Assembly (NCBI RefSeq): GCF_002813755.1
Contig: NZ_CP018061.1
Span: forward strand, 3,276,001-3,340,000
Length of the DNA stretch: 64,000 nucleotides
DNA from: Enterococcus mundtii
GTDB taxonomy: Bacteria > Bacillota > Bacilli > Lactobacillales > Enterococcaceae
Direction: 5' to 3'
A program made the translations under genes and the position numbers. The notes under the pieces were generated by a model that did no database searches, had not been told where the DNA came from, and worked only from the letters and a program-made list of their open reading frames with translations. This document shows, in pieces, positions 19,464-28,599 of this stretch. Every line of letters starts with the position of its first letter. Position 1 is the first letter of the stretch.

Positions 19464-22061
19464 ATGGCTAAGATAATGGAAAAAGAAGAGACGAAAACTG
19501 TTGATGTACAAGCGATGATCGACGACTTGGCGACAAAAGCAAATGTCGCGTTGAAAGAAATGGAAAGTTTCGATCAAGAAAAAGTAGATCACATTGTGCA
19601 TGAAATGGCAATGGCTGCATTAGATCAGCACATGCCTCTAGCAAAAATGGCTGTAGAAGAAACTGGCCGTGGAATCTATGAAGATAAAGCAATCAAAAAT
19701 ATGTATGCTTCAGAATATATTTGGAACAGTATCAAATATGACAAAACTGTCGGAGTAATTAATGAAGACACTCAAAAAGGATTGATTGAGATTGCTGAAC
19801 CAGTCGGCGTCGTTTGTGGAGTAACACCAACAACGAACCCAACTTCAACAACGATCTTTAAATCAATGATCGCTTTGAAAACCAGAAACCCAATCGTTTT
19901 TGCTTTCCATCCAAGTGCTCAAAAATGTTCCGCTGAGGCAGCAAGAGTCGTTCGTGATGCAGCCATCGCAGCAGGTGCGCCAGAAAACTGTATCCAATGG
20001 ATCGAGCATCCATCGATCGATGCGACTTCAATGTTGATGAACCATCCAGGAATTGCGATCGTATTAGCAACTGGTGGCGCAGGCATGGTAAAATCCGCTT
20101 ATTCAACTGGTAAACCAGCTTTAGGTGTTGGACCGGGTAACGTTCCTGCATATATCGAAAAAACAGCAAAAGTAAAACGTGCAGTGAATGACTTGATCGT
20201 ATCAAAAACATTCGATAACGGAATGATTTGTGCTTCTGAACAAGCAGTCATCGTAGATAAAGAAATCTATGCAGCCGTAAAAGCAGAATTCCAAGCACAC
20301 CAAGTTTACTTCGTTAAACCAGCAGAGCTTTCAAAATTAGAAGATGCTGTCATGAATGAAGGTAAATACGCTGTAAATCCTGCAATCGTGGGTCATTCAG
20401 CAATGGATATCGCAAAATTAGCAGGAATCAATGTACCAGAAGGAACTAAATTATTAGTGGCAGAATTAGAAGGTGTAGGGCCTGATTATCCACTTTCACG
20501 TGAGAAACTTTCACCAGTTTTAGCAATGGTCAAATCAAATAGTACAGAACATGCTTTCGAATTATGTGAAGGAATGTTGAACCTTGGTGGATTAGGACAT
20601 ACAGCTGTCATCCATTCAGAAAACGAAGAGTTGCATGTCCAATTCGGACTACGCATGAAAGCCTGCCGTATCTTAGTCAACACACCATCAGCAGAAGGCG
20701 GAATCGGAAATATCTACAACGAAATGATTCCATCATTGACACTAGGTTGTGGTTCATACGGAAAGAATTCTGTTTCAAGAAACGTATCAGCAGTCAACTT
20801 AATCAACGTCAAAACTGTAGCGAAACGGAGAAATAACATGCAATGGTTCAAATTACCACCAAAAATCTTCTTTGAAAAGAACTCTTTGCTTTACTTGGAA
20901 AAAATGGAAAACGTCGAACGTGTCATGATCGTTTGTGACCCAGGTATGGTCCAATTCGGCTACTGTGACACTGTAAGAGAAGTATTAGCACGTCGTAAAA
21001 ATGATGTGAAAATCGAGATCTTCTCAGATGTTGAACCAAACCCTTCAACAAACACAGTTTACGCTGGTACAAAAATGATGGCGGACTTCAAACCAGATAC
21101 AGTGATCGCTCTTGGGGGCGGATCAGCAATGGATGCGGCAAAAGGCATGTGGATGTTCTATGAGCACCCAGATACTTCATTCTTTGGTGCAAAACAAAAA
21201 TTCTTAGATATCCGTAAACGTACGTACAAGATCGACAAACCTGAAAAAACTCAGTTTGTATGTATCCCAACAACATCAGGAACTGGTTCAGAAGTGACAC
21301 CATTTGCGGTAATCACAGATAGCGAAACACACGTGAAATATCCGTTAGCTGACTACGCATTAACACCAGACGTGGCGATCGTTGACCCACAATTTGTTAT
21401 GTCAGTTCCCGCTTCAGTTACAGCTGATACAGGTATGGACGTCTTGACACATGCCATCGAATCTTATGTATCTGTGATGGCTTCTGATTACACTCGTGGT
21501 TTAAGTTTACAAGCAATCAAATTAGTCTTTGACTACTTGGAAAAATCAGTGAAAACACCAGATATGGAATCACGCGAAAAAATGCATAATGCGTCAACAA
21601 TGGCTGGTATGGCCTTTGCCAATGCTTTCTTAGGAATTTGTCACTCAGTTGCGCATAAAATCGGTGGAGAATACGGTATCCCTCATGGACGTACAAATGC
21701 GATCCTATTACCGCATATTATCCGCTACAATGCGAAAGATCCACAAAAACATGCGATGTTCCCTAAATATGACTACTTCCGTGCGGATACAGACTACGCG
21801 GATATCGCGAAGTTCTTAGGTTTGAAAGGGAAAACAACAGCAGAGCTTGTAGAAGCATTAGCAACAGCTGTTAGCGACTTAGGAAAATCTGTTGGTATCG
21901 ACATGAGCTTGAGAGCGCAAGGCGTGACGCAAGAAACATTAGACACAACAGTTGATCGCATGGCTGAATTAGCGTATGAAGATCAATGTACAACAGCCAA
22001 TCCAAAAGAACCATTGATCAGTGAATTGAAACAAATCATTATCGACGCATATAATGCGTAA
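19464..22061 (+). CDS. adhE: bifunctional acetaldehyde-CoA/alcohol dehydrogenase
   Basis: Converts acetyl-CoA to ethanol in two NADH-using steps, so it reoxidises NADH during fermentation. The 865-residue protein has an N-terminal aldehyde dehydrogenase domain (about 1-440) with its active-site cysteine in GMICASEQA. A C-terminal iron-dependent alcohol dehydrogenase domain (about 455-865) has the cofactor loop GGGSAMDAAK and histidines in HAIES, CHSVAHKIG and GIPHGRTN for the metal. AGGAGG lies before the ATG. It is monocistronic, with its own promoter and terminator. Confidence 0.97.
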   Translation: MAKIMEKEETKTVDVQAMIDDLATKANVALKEMESFDQEKVDHIVHEMAMAALDQHMPLAKMAVEETGRGIYEDKAIKNMYASEYIWNSIKYDKTVGVINEDTQKGLIEIAEPVGVVCGVTPTTNPTSTTIFKSMIALKTRNPIVFAFHPSAQKCSAEAARVVRDAAIAAGAPENCIQWIEHPSIDATSMLMNHPGIAIVLATGGAGMVKSAYSTGKPALGVGPGNVPAYIEKTAKVKRAVNDLIVSKTFDNGMICASEQAVIVDKEIYAAVKAEFQAHQVYFVKPAELSKLEDAVMNEGKYAVNPAIVGHSAMDIAKLAGINVPEGTKLLVAELEGVGPDYPLSREKLSPVLAMVKSNSTEHAFELCEGMLNLGGLGHTAVIHSENEELHVQFGLRMKACRILVNTPSAEGGIGNIYNEMIPSLTLGCGSYGKNSVSRNVSAVNLINVKTVAKRRNNMQWFKLPPKIFFEKNSLLYLEKMENVERVMIVCDPGMVQFGYCDTVREVLARRKNDVKIEIFSDVEPNPSTNTVYAGTKMMADFKPDTVIALGGGSAMDAAKGMWMFYEHPDTSFFGAKQKFLDIRKRTYKIDKPEKTQFVCIPTTSGTGSEVTPFAVITDSETHVKYPLADYALTPDVAIVDPQFVMSVPASVTADTGMDVLTHAIESYVSVMASDYTRGLSLQAIKLVFDYLEKSVKTPDMESREKMHNASTMAGMAFANAFLGICHSVAHKIGGEYGIPHGRTNAILLPHIIRYNAKDPQKHAMFPKYDYFRADTDYADIAKFLGLKGKTTAELVEALATAVSDLGKSVGIDMSLRAQGVTQETLDTTVDRMAELAYEDQCTTANPKEPLISELKQIIIDAYNA

Positions 22062-22082
22062 TTCATAACTAAAAGTTGTCCC

Positions 22083-22133
22083 AACAACGAATCAAGCATG
22101 AGAGAATCTTCTCACTTGGTTCGTTGTTTTTTC
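22083..22133 (+). terminator. terminator of adhE
   Basis: Arms AACAACGAATCAAG and CTTGGTTCGTTGTT (one G-T pair) followed by Ts. Confidence 0.88.
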
Positions 22134-22339
22134 TTTTTAAGATAATGATTATCAAGCGATACATCAGAAGAATTTACGAAAAATAATTGTTGTAGAATCG
22201 CTCAATATGTTGTTAGAAGAGAAAAATGTCGTAGCTTTTTTTTCTGATTTCTAAAAAAAGAAGTATTAGATAACTCGAATAATAGGCATTTTGATGAATA
22301 TGCTATGCTACTATTTTCTATAAAAAAGGAGATGAGATC

Positions 22340-22594
22340 TTGAAGAAATATATTGTTACTTTGTTGATTGCATGTGTCGTTTCTCTTGGACTATCCTTTC
22401 TTTTGGAACGAGAAATCTTACGTAACATTGGCATTGGCTTACTTTTGATCGGAATTGCACTTTCTGGCACAGCAGTTTCAGGGGATCGGATGCGAGCGAA
22501 TCAGGAGAATAGCGAGTTGGGATTTCGTAAGAACTACTTTTGGTTTCCATTAATTGCTTGTTTGCCATTTTTTATGGTGTATACATTTTTATGA
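22340..22594 (+). CDS. small two-helix membrane protein, function unknown
   Basis: An 84-residue hydrophobic protein with TTG start at 22340, 8 bases after AAGGAG. Helices at about 4-22 and 28-47 are followed by a short polar loop and a third hydrophobic end (FWFPLIACLPFFMVY region). I do not recognise the family. It has its own terminator and sits alone between adhE and the uronate island. Confidence 0.7.
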   Translation: MKKYIVTLLIACVVSLGLSFLLEREILRNIGIGLLLIGIALSGTAVSGDRMRANQENSELGFRKNYFWFPLIACLPFFMVYTFL

Positions 22595-22605
22595 ACTGTT
22601 GATTT

Positions 22606-22642
22606 TGAAACCATGACGAGCGATAAACGTCATGGTTTTTCT
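22606..22642 (+). terminator. terminator of the small membrane protein gene
   Basis: Arms AAACCATGACG and CGTCATGGTTT followed by Ts. Confidence 0.88.
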
Positions 22643-22731
22643 TTTGGTAGCACTCTTTTTCGCATGAAATCCATTAATAATCTTGTTATGTCAATTTTAG
22701 ATAGTTTTTGTTCAAATGATGCTATTTATTG

Positions 22732-22779
22732 AGAAAGCGTTTACTGATATATTAACAGCATAGAATGAAAGCGTTTGAA
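22732..22779. promoter_or_regulatory. two cre-like sites before the GH105 gene
   Basis: AGAAAGCGTTTACT at 22732-22745 and TGAAAGCGTTTGAA at 22766-22779 each differ at one position from the CcpA consensus TGNAANCGNWNNCW. They lie in the promoter region and right before the ribosome site, so the island is probably repressed when glucose is present. No good -35 was found, which suits control by the AraC-type activator encoded at 27637. Confidence 0.65.
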
Positions 22780-22793
22780 AAGGAGAGGGAAAA

Positions 22794-23900
22794 TTGATTA
22801 TTAAAGAGGAACTATTTGTACAGAAAGAAGTTGTGGAAGAAACAATCGCTCGATTAGTGGAGAATTTGACGACGATCAACGATGATTCAGGTGAATTTTT
22901 ATTGGATTTTGATGGGTTAAAGGTGGATGACAAAAGTTGGTCTGTTTGGAATTGGCCACAAGGTGTAGGGCTATACGGTATCTACAAAAATTATCAGTTG
23001 ACTAAAAATCCTCGTGCGGCGGAAGTGGTGAAGGAATGGTTTGAAGCACGGATGCAAGAAGGCGCACCGCCAAAAAACGTCAACACGATGGCACCAATCC
23101 TCACGATGGCGTATTTATATGAGGAGACAGGTGATACACGCTACTTGCCTTACTTGCAACAATGGGCGGAATGGGTCATGAATGATATGCCTCGGACAGA
23201 GGAAGACGGATTACAGCACGCTACATATGGACCAGAAAATAAGAATCAATTGTGGGATGACACGTTGATGATGACGGTTTTGCCATTAGCCAAAATCGGT
23301 AAGCTCCTAGATCGTCCAGAATACCTAGAGGAAGCCAGATACCAATTTATGATCCACATCAAATATTTGATGGATAAACGTACAGGTCTTTGGTACCACG
23401 GGTGGACCTTTGAAGGTAATCATAATTATGCGGAAGCATTTTGGGGACGAGGAAATTGTTGGTTGACGATTGCGATTCCTGAGATCATCACGATTCTTGA
23501 ACTGAAAGAAGGAGATGCTTTCCGTAAATTATTAATCGAAACGCTAGAAGCACAAGTGCAAACCTTAGCAAAATATCAATCAGAAAGTGGCTTATGGCAT
23601 ACCTTGATCGATGATCCAACCTCATACTTAGAATCATCTGCGACAGCAGGTTTTGCTTACGGTATTTTAAAAGCAGTGCATGAGCGCTATTTGCCTAAGA
23701 AATATTTAGAGATCGCCTATCGTGCCATTCAGGGATTGCTTGAGCAAGTAGATGAAACTGGCGAAGTCCAAAATGTTTCGGTAGGTACAGGGATGGGCGA
23801 TGATCTAGAGTTTTACCGTACGATCGGCAAGACAGCGATGCCTTATGGCCAATCGTTACTTGTATTATGTCTGACAGAATTACTTGTGTCATATTGTTAA
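22794..23900 (+). CDS. glycoside hydrolase family 105/88 unsaturated uronyl hydrolase
   Basis: A 368-residue (alpha/alpha)6-barrel enzyme without a signal peptide, so cytoplasmic. It is predicted to hydrate and release the 4,5-unsaturated uronic acid from short oligosaccharides made by polysaccharide lyases. The WPQGVGLYGIYK motif near residue 46 is the GH105 signature region, and the conserved acid lies in LWDDTLMMTVL near residue 145. Translation starts at TTG 22794 behind AGGAGAGG. It is first in an operon with a TRAP transporter. GH105 (pectin/rhamnogalacturonan-derived substrates) is favoured over GH88 (glycosaminoglycan-derived) on this motif, not proven. Confidence 0.85.
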   Translation: MIIKEELFVQKEVVEETIARLVENLTTINDDSGEFLLDFDGLKVDDKSWSVWNWPQGVGLYGIYKNYQLTKNPRAAEVVKEWFEARMQEGAPPKNVNTMAPILTMAYLYEETGDTRYLPYLQQWAEWVMNDMPRTEEDGLQHATYGPENKNQLWDDTLMMTVLPLAKIGKLLDRPEYLEEARYQFMIHIKYLMDKRTGLWYHGWTFEGNHNYAEAFWGRGNCWLTIAIPEIITILELKEGDAFRKLLIETLEAQVQTLAKYQSESGLWHTLIDDPTSYLESSATAGFAYGILKAVHERYLPKKYLEIAYRAIQGLLEQVDETGEVQNVSVGTGMGDDLEFYRTIGKTAMPYGQSLLVLCLTELLVSYC

Positions 23901-23916
23901 TCGAAAGGAGAAAAAA

Positions 23917-24936
23917 ATGAAAAAAACACTTGCTTTTGCTTTTTGTTTACTGGGAATCCTCGGTTTGAGTGGTTGTGGTAGTCAGTCAAGTGTCGGTGTT
24001 GTCGCAAATGCAGAGGAAGAAGCAACGATTACTTTACGTTTTGCTTATGCCAGTAATAGTCAGCCGGTCATTGATGCAATGAATAAATTCGGAGAGTTAG
24101 TAGAAGAAAAAACAGCTGGCTCAGTCAAAGTAAAATATTTTCCTGATGGTCAATTGGGGGGAGAACGTGAATTGATCGAATTGACTCAATCAGGTGCGAT
24201 TGATTTTACGAAAGTCAGTGCCTCTGCGTTAGAAAGTTTTTCTAAAGTCTATTCGATTTTTTCAGTTCCTTACTTGTTCAATGATGAGCAACATTTCTTC
24301 AATGTCATGGAGAACGAAGAAATCATGCAACCCATTTATCAATCAACGACAGATTTAGGTTTTTCTGGTCTCACCTATTATGATTCAGGGCAACGTAGTT
24401 TTTATATGGTCGATGGACCGATCCACACACCGGATGATCTAAAAGGGAAAAAAATCCGAGTGATGCAAAGTGAAACGGCCATTAGAATGGTCGAATTACT
24501 AGGCGGATCACCTGTACCGATGGGCAGTGACGAAGTATATACTTCGCTACAGTCTAACTTGATCAACGGATCAGAGAACAATGAATTTGTTTTGTACACA
24601 GCCGGGCATGGTGGTGTAGCCAAGTATTATTCCTATGATGAACATACACGAGTACCGGATATCATCATTATGAATGATGCGATCAAAGAACGTTTGACTA
24701 CTGAACAACAACAAGCAATCGAAGAAGCGGCGAAAGAATCAACGATTTTTGAAATCGAAGCATTCGCTCAAGCAATCGAAGAAGAAAAAAGAGTAGCAAC
24801 GGAAGAATATGGCGTCCAGTTCAATGAAGTGGACAATACGCCATTTCGTGAAGCAGTCGCACCGTTGCATGACGAATTCAAAAATCATCCAGATTTTCAA
24901 ACGCTTTACCGAATGATCCAAGAAGAAGGGGTGTAA
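23917..24936 (+). CDS. dctP: TRAP transporter substrate-binding lipoprotein (DctP family)
   Basis: Extracytoplasmic solute receptor of a TRAP transporter, 339 residues. The signal has the lipobox LSGC with Cys near residue 20, so it is membrane-anchored. DctP landmarks include FPDGQLGGERELIE, GLTYYDSGQRSFY and PDDLKGKKIRVMQS, which holds the carboxylate-binding arginine. The start at 23917 follows AAAGGAG; the longer in-frame start overlaps the GH105 stop and is unlikely. Context suggests a uronate or unsaturated uronate-containing disaccharide as ligand. TRAP systems are uncommon in Lactobacillales. Confidence 0.92.
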   Translation: MKKTLAFAFCLLGILGLSGCGSQSSVGVVANAEEEATITLRFAYASNSQPVIDAMNKFGELVEEKTAGSVKVKYFPDGQLGGERELIELTQSGAIDFTKVSASALESFSKVYSIFSVPYLFNDEQHFFNVMENEEIMQPIYQSTTDLGFSGLTYYDSGQRSFYMVDGPIHTPDDLKGKKIRVMQSETAIRMVELLGGSPVPMGSDEVYTSLQSNLINGSENNEFVLYTAGHGGVAKYYSYDEHTRVPDIIIMNDAIKERLTTEQQQAIEEAAKESTIFEIEAFAQAIEEEKRVATEEYGVQFNEVDNTPFREAVAPLHDEFKNHPDFQTLYRMIQEEGV

Positions 24937-24939
24937 TCG

Positions 24940-25419
24940 ATGAAAAAAGGAATCAGTCGGCTGTTAGAATTTCTAGGAGCATGTCTGTTGATCGGTATGA
25001 TCATCATTGTCTTATGGCAAGTATTCTCGCGAACGATTTTGGGTAATCCAAATACTGTAACAGAAGAATTAGTGCGTTTTGGGTTAGTCTGGTTTGCGAT
25101 GCTATCTTCCGCTTATGTAGTGGGTCAAAAAGGGCACTTAGCAGTTACGCTGTTAAGTGAGAAACTGACTGGCACAAAAGCGAATGTATTGGAAATCGTC
25201 GTTCAGTGTCTTTTTCTGGCTTTTGCAATCACGATCATGGTTTATGGTGGTTGGAATGCTGTGACATTGACGATGGGGCAAATTTCCCCTTCATTAGGGA
25301 TTCCGATGGGCTATGTCTATTTATCGGTGCCGGTCTCAGGTGTTTTGATCATTATCTACAGTTTGATCAATTTGATTGAAGCAATGAATGGGAAGTCTGT
25401 CGTTCAGGAAAAGGGATAG
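24940..25419 (+). CDS. dctQ: TRAP transporter small permease (DctQ family)
   Basis: A 159-residue membrane protein with four helices, the standard small TRAP subunit. The family segment TVTEELVRFGLVWFAMLSSAYVVGQ, cited here as EELVRFGLVW near residue 45, is present. Its start lies 3 bases after the dctP stop. It forms a complex with DctM. Confidence 0.92.
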   Translation: MKKGISRLLEFLGACLLIGMIIIVLWQVFSRTILGNPNTVTEELVRFGLVWFAMLSSAYVVGQKGHLAVTLLSEKLTGTKANVLEIVVQCLFLAFAITIMVYGGWNAVTLTMGQISPSLGIPMGYVYLSVPVSGVLIIIYSLINLIEAMNGKSVVQEKG

Positions 25420-25429
25420 GAGGAATTTG

Positions 25430-26725
25430 ATGGCTTTAGAAGCAGGTGCAATTTTATTTTTTGTTTTTGTCTTTTTATTGATTGTTGGAATGCCCATTGC
25501 AATCAGTATCGCTTTTTCATCGATGCTCACGTTGTTATTAGTGATCCCCTTTGATGTCGCAGCGTTTAGTTCTGCGCAAAAAATGGTCGGGAGTATCAAT
25601 AGTTTCTCATTGATTGCCATTCCATTTTTCGTTTTTTCAGGAATCATTATGAACCATGGTGGGATTGCCAAGAAATTAGTTGATTTTGCTATGTTGTTTG
25701 TTGGTCGGATACCTGGGTCCTTGGCCCATACGAATGTTTTAGGAAACGCATTGTTCGGCTCAATCTCCAGTTCGGCGATTGCTGCTTCGACAGCGATTGG
25801 TGGGGTGCTGATCCCGCAACAAGTAGAAGAAGGGTACGATCGTAAATTTGCGACAGCAGTCAATATTGCTTCGGCACCTACAGGGATGGTGATCCCACCA
25901 AGTACAGCCTTTATCATGTATTCTTTAGTTGCCGGAGGCGCTTCGATTTCAGCTCTATTTATGGGTGGCTATTTAGTGGGAGCTTTGTGGTCGTTAGGAA
26001 TCATGCTCGTTGCATTTGTAGTGGCGAAGAAAAATAAATATCCGACAGTACCAAAAGGACAAGGAAAGCAAGTCGGAAAAGTGTTAAAAGAAGCAATCCC
26101 AAGTTTAGCTTTGATCGTTATCATCATTGGTGGTATTTTAACAGGGTTCTTCACAGCTATCGAAGCATCTGCGATTGCGGTATTGTATTCTTTATTGATC
26201 TCCATGTTCTTCTACAAGACAGTGAAACTACAAGATATACCAAAGATGTTGGTACAAGCCGTGGCGATGTCGGGAACGATCATGTTTTTATTAGCGACGT
26301 CTTCCATGATGTCATTTGCTATGGCATTTACTGGGATACCTCAAGCAATCAGCAGTCTGATCATTGGAGTTACTGATAATCGCTTCATTATTTTATTATT
26401 GATCAATATCATTTTGTTACTTGTTGGGATGTTTATGGATGTCGCGCCAGCGATTTTGATTTTTACTCCGATTTTCTTGCCTATCGCGACAAGTGTTGGT
26501 GTGGATCCAGTCCATTATGGCTTATTTTCGATCATGAATCTTTGTGTCGGTTCCATTACCCCGCCAGTAGGTACCGGACTATATGTAGGAGCGAGTGTTG
26601 GTGGAGTTAAAGCAGAAGCGATGTTAAAGCCACTGTTACCATTTTACGGTGTCATATTAGCAGTTTTATTGTTGATTACGTATTTTCCACAAATCGTGAT
26701 GTGGTTACCGGATCTATTAGGATAA
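25430..26725 (+). CDS. dctM: TRAP transporter large permease (DctM family)
   Basis: The Na+-coupled channel subunit, 431 residues with about 11-12 helices. DctM landmarks are FSSMLTLLLVIPF, FFVFSGIIMNHGGIAKKL, ASTAIGGVLIPQ and the ITPPVGTGLYVGA motif near the C-terminus. AGGAGG lies 7 bases before the ATG at 25430; a longer in-frame start overlapping dctQ lacks this. Translational coupling with dctQ is likely. Confidence 0.94.
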   Translation: MALEAGAILFFVFVFLLIVGMPIAISIAFSSMLTLLLVIPFDVAAFSSAQKMVGSINSFSLIAIPFFVFSGIIMNHGGIAKKLVDFAMLFVGRIPGSLAHTNVLGNALFGSISSSAIAASTAIGGVLIPQQVEEGYDRKFATAVNIASAPTGMVIPPSTAFIMYSLVAGGASISALFMGGYLVGALWSLGIMLVAFVVAKKNKYPTVPKGQGKQVGKVLKEAIPSLALIVIIIGGILTGFFTAIEASAIAVLYSLLISMFFYKTVKLQDIPKMLVQAVAMSGTIMFLLATSSMMSFAMAFTGIPQAISSLIIGVTDNRFIILLLINIILLLVGMFMDVAPAILIFTPIFLPIATSVGVDPVHYGLFSIMNLCVGSITPPVGTGLYVGASVGGVKAEAMLKPLLPFYGVILAVLLLITYFPQIVMWLPDLLG

Positions 26726-26735
26726 AGGAGAAGCC

Positions 26736-27578
26736 ATGATGAAATTAAACCTAGCCGCCAGAGGGCATGACTTGAGCCATGTACAAACCGTGGATGATTT
26801 AGCAAAAAAAGCGAGTCAACAAAACATTTCTACGCTACAATTGGCATTAAGTCGTTCATTTCCTACACTTTCAGCAGATGGACAAGCCATCAATGCTGGA
26901 ATGGGGCAATATATGAAGAATATCCTCGCAAAAGAAGGCATAAGTGTCGGTATATTAAGCTGTTATATCAACATGATCCATCCTGATCTATCTGTTCGTG
27001 AAACGGTGCTTCATCAATTTGAACGATATCTCCAATATGCTGCAAGCTTCGGGGCGACGATGGTCGCAACCGAGACGGGGAGCGTGAGTGAAGCGGGTTA
27101 TACAGAGGAGAACTTTTCAGATGAAGCCTTCTTACAGATCGTTGAAGCCATTCACCGATTAGTGCGAGCTGGAGAAAAACATCGTATGATGGTGGGCATC
27201 GAACCAGGCTTGAATCATCCGTTGTATTCATTGGATCGTGTGGCAGAGTTAGTTGCCATGATCGATTCGGACTATCTAGGGATCATTTTAGACCCAACCA
27301 ATCTAATCAATGCAAAAAACTATCATCAACAAGTAAATTTAGTCGAAGAAGCCTTTGAACGGTTTGGAGAAAAAATTTGCGGATTGCATATGAAAGATTA
27401 TATTGTTTCTAACGAAGAAGAAATCATCCCGGTAAATCTAGGGACAGGCATGATCGATTATGAAGCCATCGTAAACATCGCACAGAAACATCGTCCTTAT
27501 CTTTATATCGTCTTAGAAGAAACAAAAGATGATGCACTAAAACAAGGTGTAATCATGTTGGAACAAGTCACCGAATAA
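26736..27578 (+). CDS. sugar phosphate isomerase/epimerase-type TIM barrel protein
   Basis: A 280-residue protein of the xylose-isomerase-like/AP-endonuclease family 2 barrel. Metal-ligand segments are visible: GIEPGLNHP near residue 155, GIILDPTNL near residue 187, GLHMKDY near residue 220 and a final VLEETKDD. The exact reaction is unknown. Inside the uronate operon it could epimerise or isomerise a uronate or a keto sugar that KduI/KduD do not accept. AAAGGAG precedes two adjacent ATG codons (26736 and 26739), either of which could be used. Confidence 0.8.
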   Translation: MMKLNLAARGHDLSHVQTVDDLAKKASQQNISTLQLALSRSFPTLSADGQAINAGMGQYMKNILAKEGISVGILSCYINMIHPDLSVRETVLHQFERYLQYAASFGATMVATETGSVSEAGYTEENFSDEAFLQIVEAIHRLVRAGEKHRMMVGIEPGLNHPLYSLDRVAELVAMIDSDYLGIILDPTNLINAKNYHQQVNLVEEAFERFGEKICGLHMKDYIVSNEEEIIPVNLGTGMIDYEAIVNIAQKHRPYLYIVLEETKDDALKQGVIMLEQVTE

Positions 27579-27636
27579 GAAAATAATAGAATGTATCATT
27601 GTTCAATAGTGAGCAATAAGGGAAAGGGGGATAGAG

Positions 27637-28548
27637 ATGGAAAAGAAACCGATCAATGGAAAACAAGTGAATACGATGATTTCGGATCAGTATGAGATTT
27701 ATCATGTAAAAGATATCGTTAGCCAAAACAAAACGGTTTATCATCATCATGATTTCTATGAGATCCATGCTACTTTAGAAGGAGAAGCCATTTTTTATTT
27801 AGATGGTCGTCAGTTTACGATACAACCAGGAAATGTTTTGTTGATCCATTCAAGAGATCTGCATCGGATCGTTCGTCAATCAACTGACGTATTCGAGCGT
27901 GTCTACATGTTTATCACCCCTGCATTCTTAGAGAGTCGTTCCACCAAGTGGTCCAATCTATCCGCCTGTTTTTGGCCGATCGGTGAACGCCGAAGCCGGA
28001 TATTACATATTGAACCACAAGTACTAAAAGAAAAACTTTCTTTTATCGACCAAACGTTGGATCGAAAAGATTATGGTGCAGATATTCGTTATGAACAAGC
28101 GCTAGTCGAATATTTGATTTTTCTCAACCGTATGGTACAGATCGAAGAACATATTTCGGAAGAAAATTTCACTGTACCGAATGAACGGTTAGAAAAAATG
28201 ATTCAATTTGTCGCAAAGAATTTGAGTGAACCGCTCTCCCTCAAACAAATGGAAAAAGAATTTTTCATCAGTAAATATCACGTGACTCGCGAATTCAAAA
28301 AACATACTGGTTTTACCTTTCATCAATACGTGATGAAGAAAAAACTACTTTATTCAAAACAACTATTAAGAGAGTACGGCAGCTCAAGTTCCGTGTATAG
28401 TAAATGTGGTTTCGCCTCCTATCCTCATTATTTACGCGCATTCAAAACCGAATTTGGCGTAACTCCCAAAGAATTTTTGAAAAAAGATCTGGCAGGAGAG
28501 TTTGTTCATTATACGCATTATGAAGAAGAAAACAAAGATCCCTTTTAA
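27637..28548 (+). CDS. AraC-family transcriptional regulator
   Basis: A 303-residue regulator. The N-terminal cupin sensor domain (about 15-140; HHHDFYEIHATLEGEAIFYLDG in parts, FTIQPGNVLLI) would bind a sugar. The C-terminal HTH_18 domain (about 190-290) has LSLKQMEKEFFISKYHVTREFKK-type helices and the second helix pair FASYPHYLRAFKTEFGVTPKEF. It lies 58 bp behind the epimerase gene, so it is probably co-transcribed and activates the GH105-TRAP operon. Confidence 0.9.
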   Translation: MEKKPINGKQVNTMISDQYEIYHVKDIVSQNKTVYHHHDFYEIHATLEGEAIFYLDGRQFTIQPGNVLLIHSRDLHRIVRQSTDVFERVYMFITPAFLESRSTKWSNLSACFWPIGERRSRILHIEPQVLKEKLSFIDQTLDRKDYGADIRYEQALVEYLIFLNRMVQIEEHISEENFTVPNERLEKMIQFVAKNLSEPLSLKQMEKEFFISKYHVTREFKKHTGFTFHQYVMKKKLLYSKQLLREYGSSSSVYSKCGFASYPHYLRAFKTEFGVTPKEFLKKDLAGEFVHYTHYEEENKDPF

Positions 28549-28565
28549 ATTGACGTTCTTTCCGA

Positions 28566-28586
28566 TATAATTTCCTATATAGAAAT
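28566..28586 (+). promoter_or_regulatory. -10 element and 17-bp inverted repeat before the IclR gene
   Basis: TATAAT at 28566-28571 is overlapped by ATTTC-CTATATA-GAAAT at 28570-28586. The same ATTTC-N7-GAAAT repeat sits with the same 4-bp offset from a TATAAT before kdgA (29424-29444). This is a likely operator for the IclR-family regulator, which would then control itself and the kdgA operon. Confidence 0.7.
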
Positions 28587-28599
28587 AGGAGAGTGGAAT

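Noticed and set aside
25336..25917. 193-codon open frame on the minus strand
   Set aside because: Shadow of the TRAP permease gene on the other strand; no ribosome site or recognisable domain.
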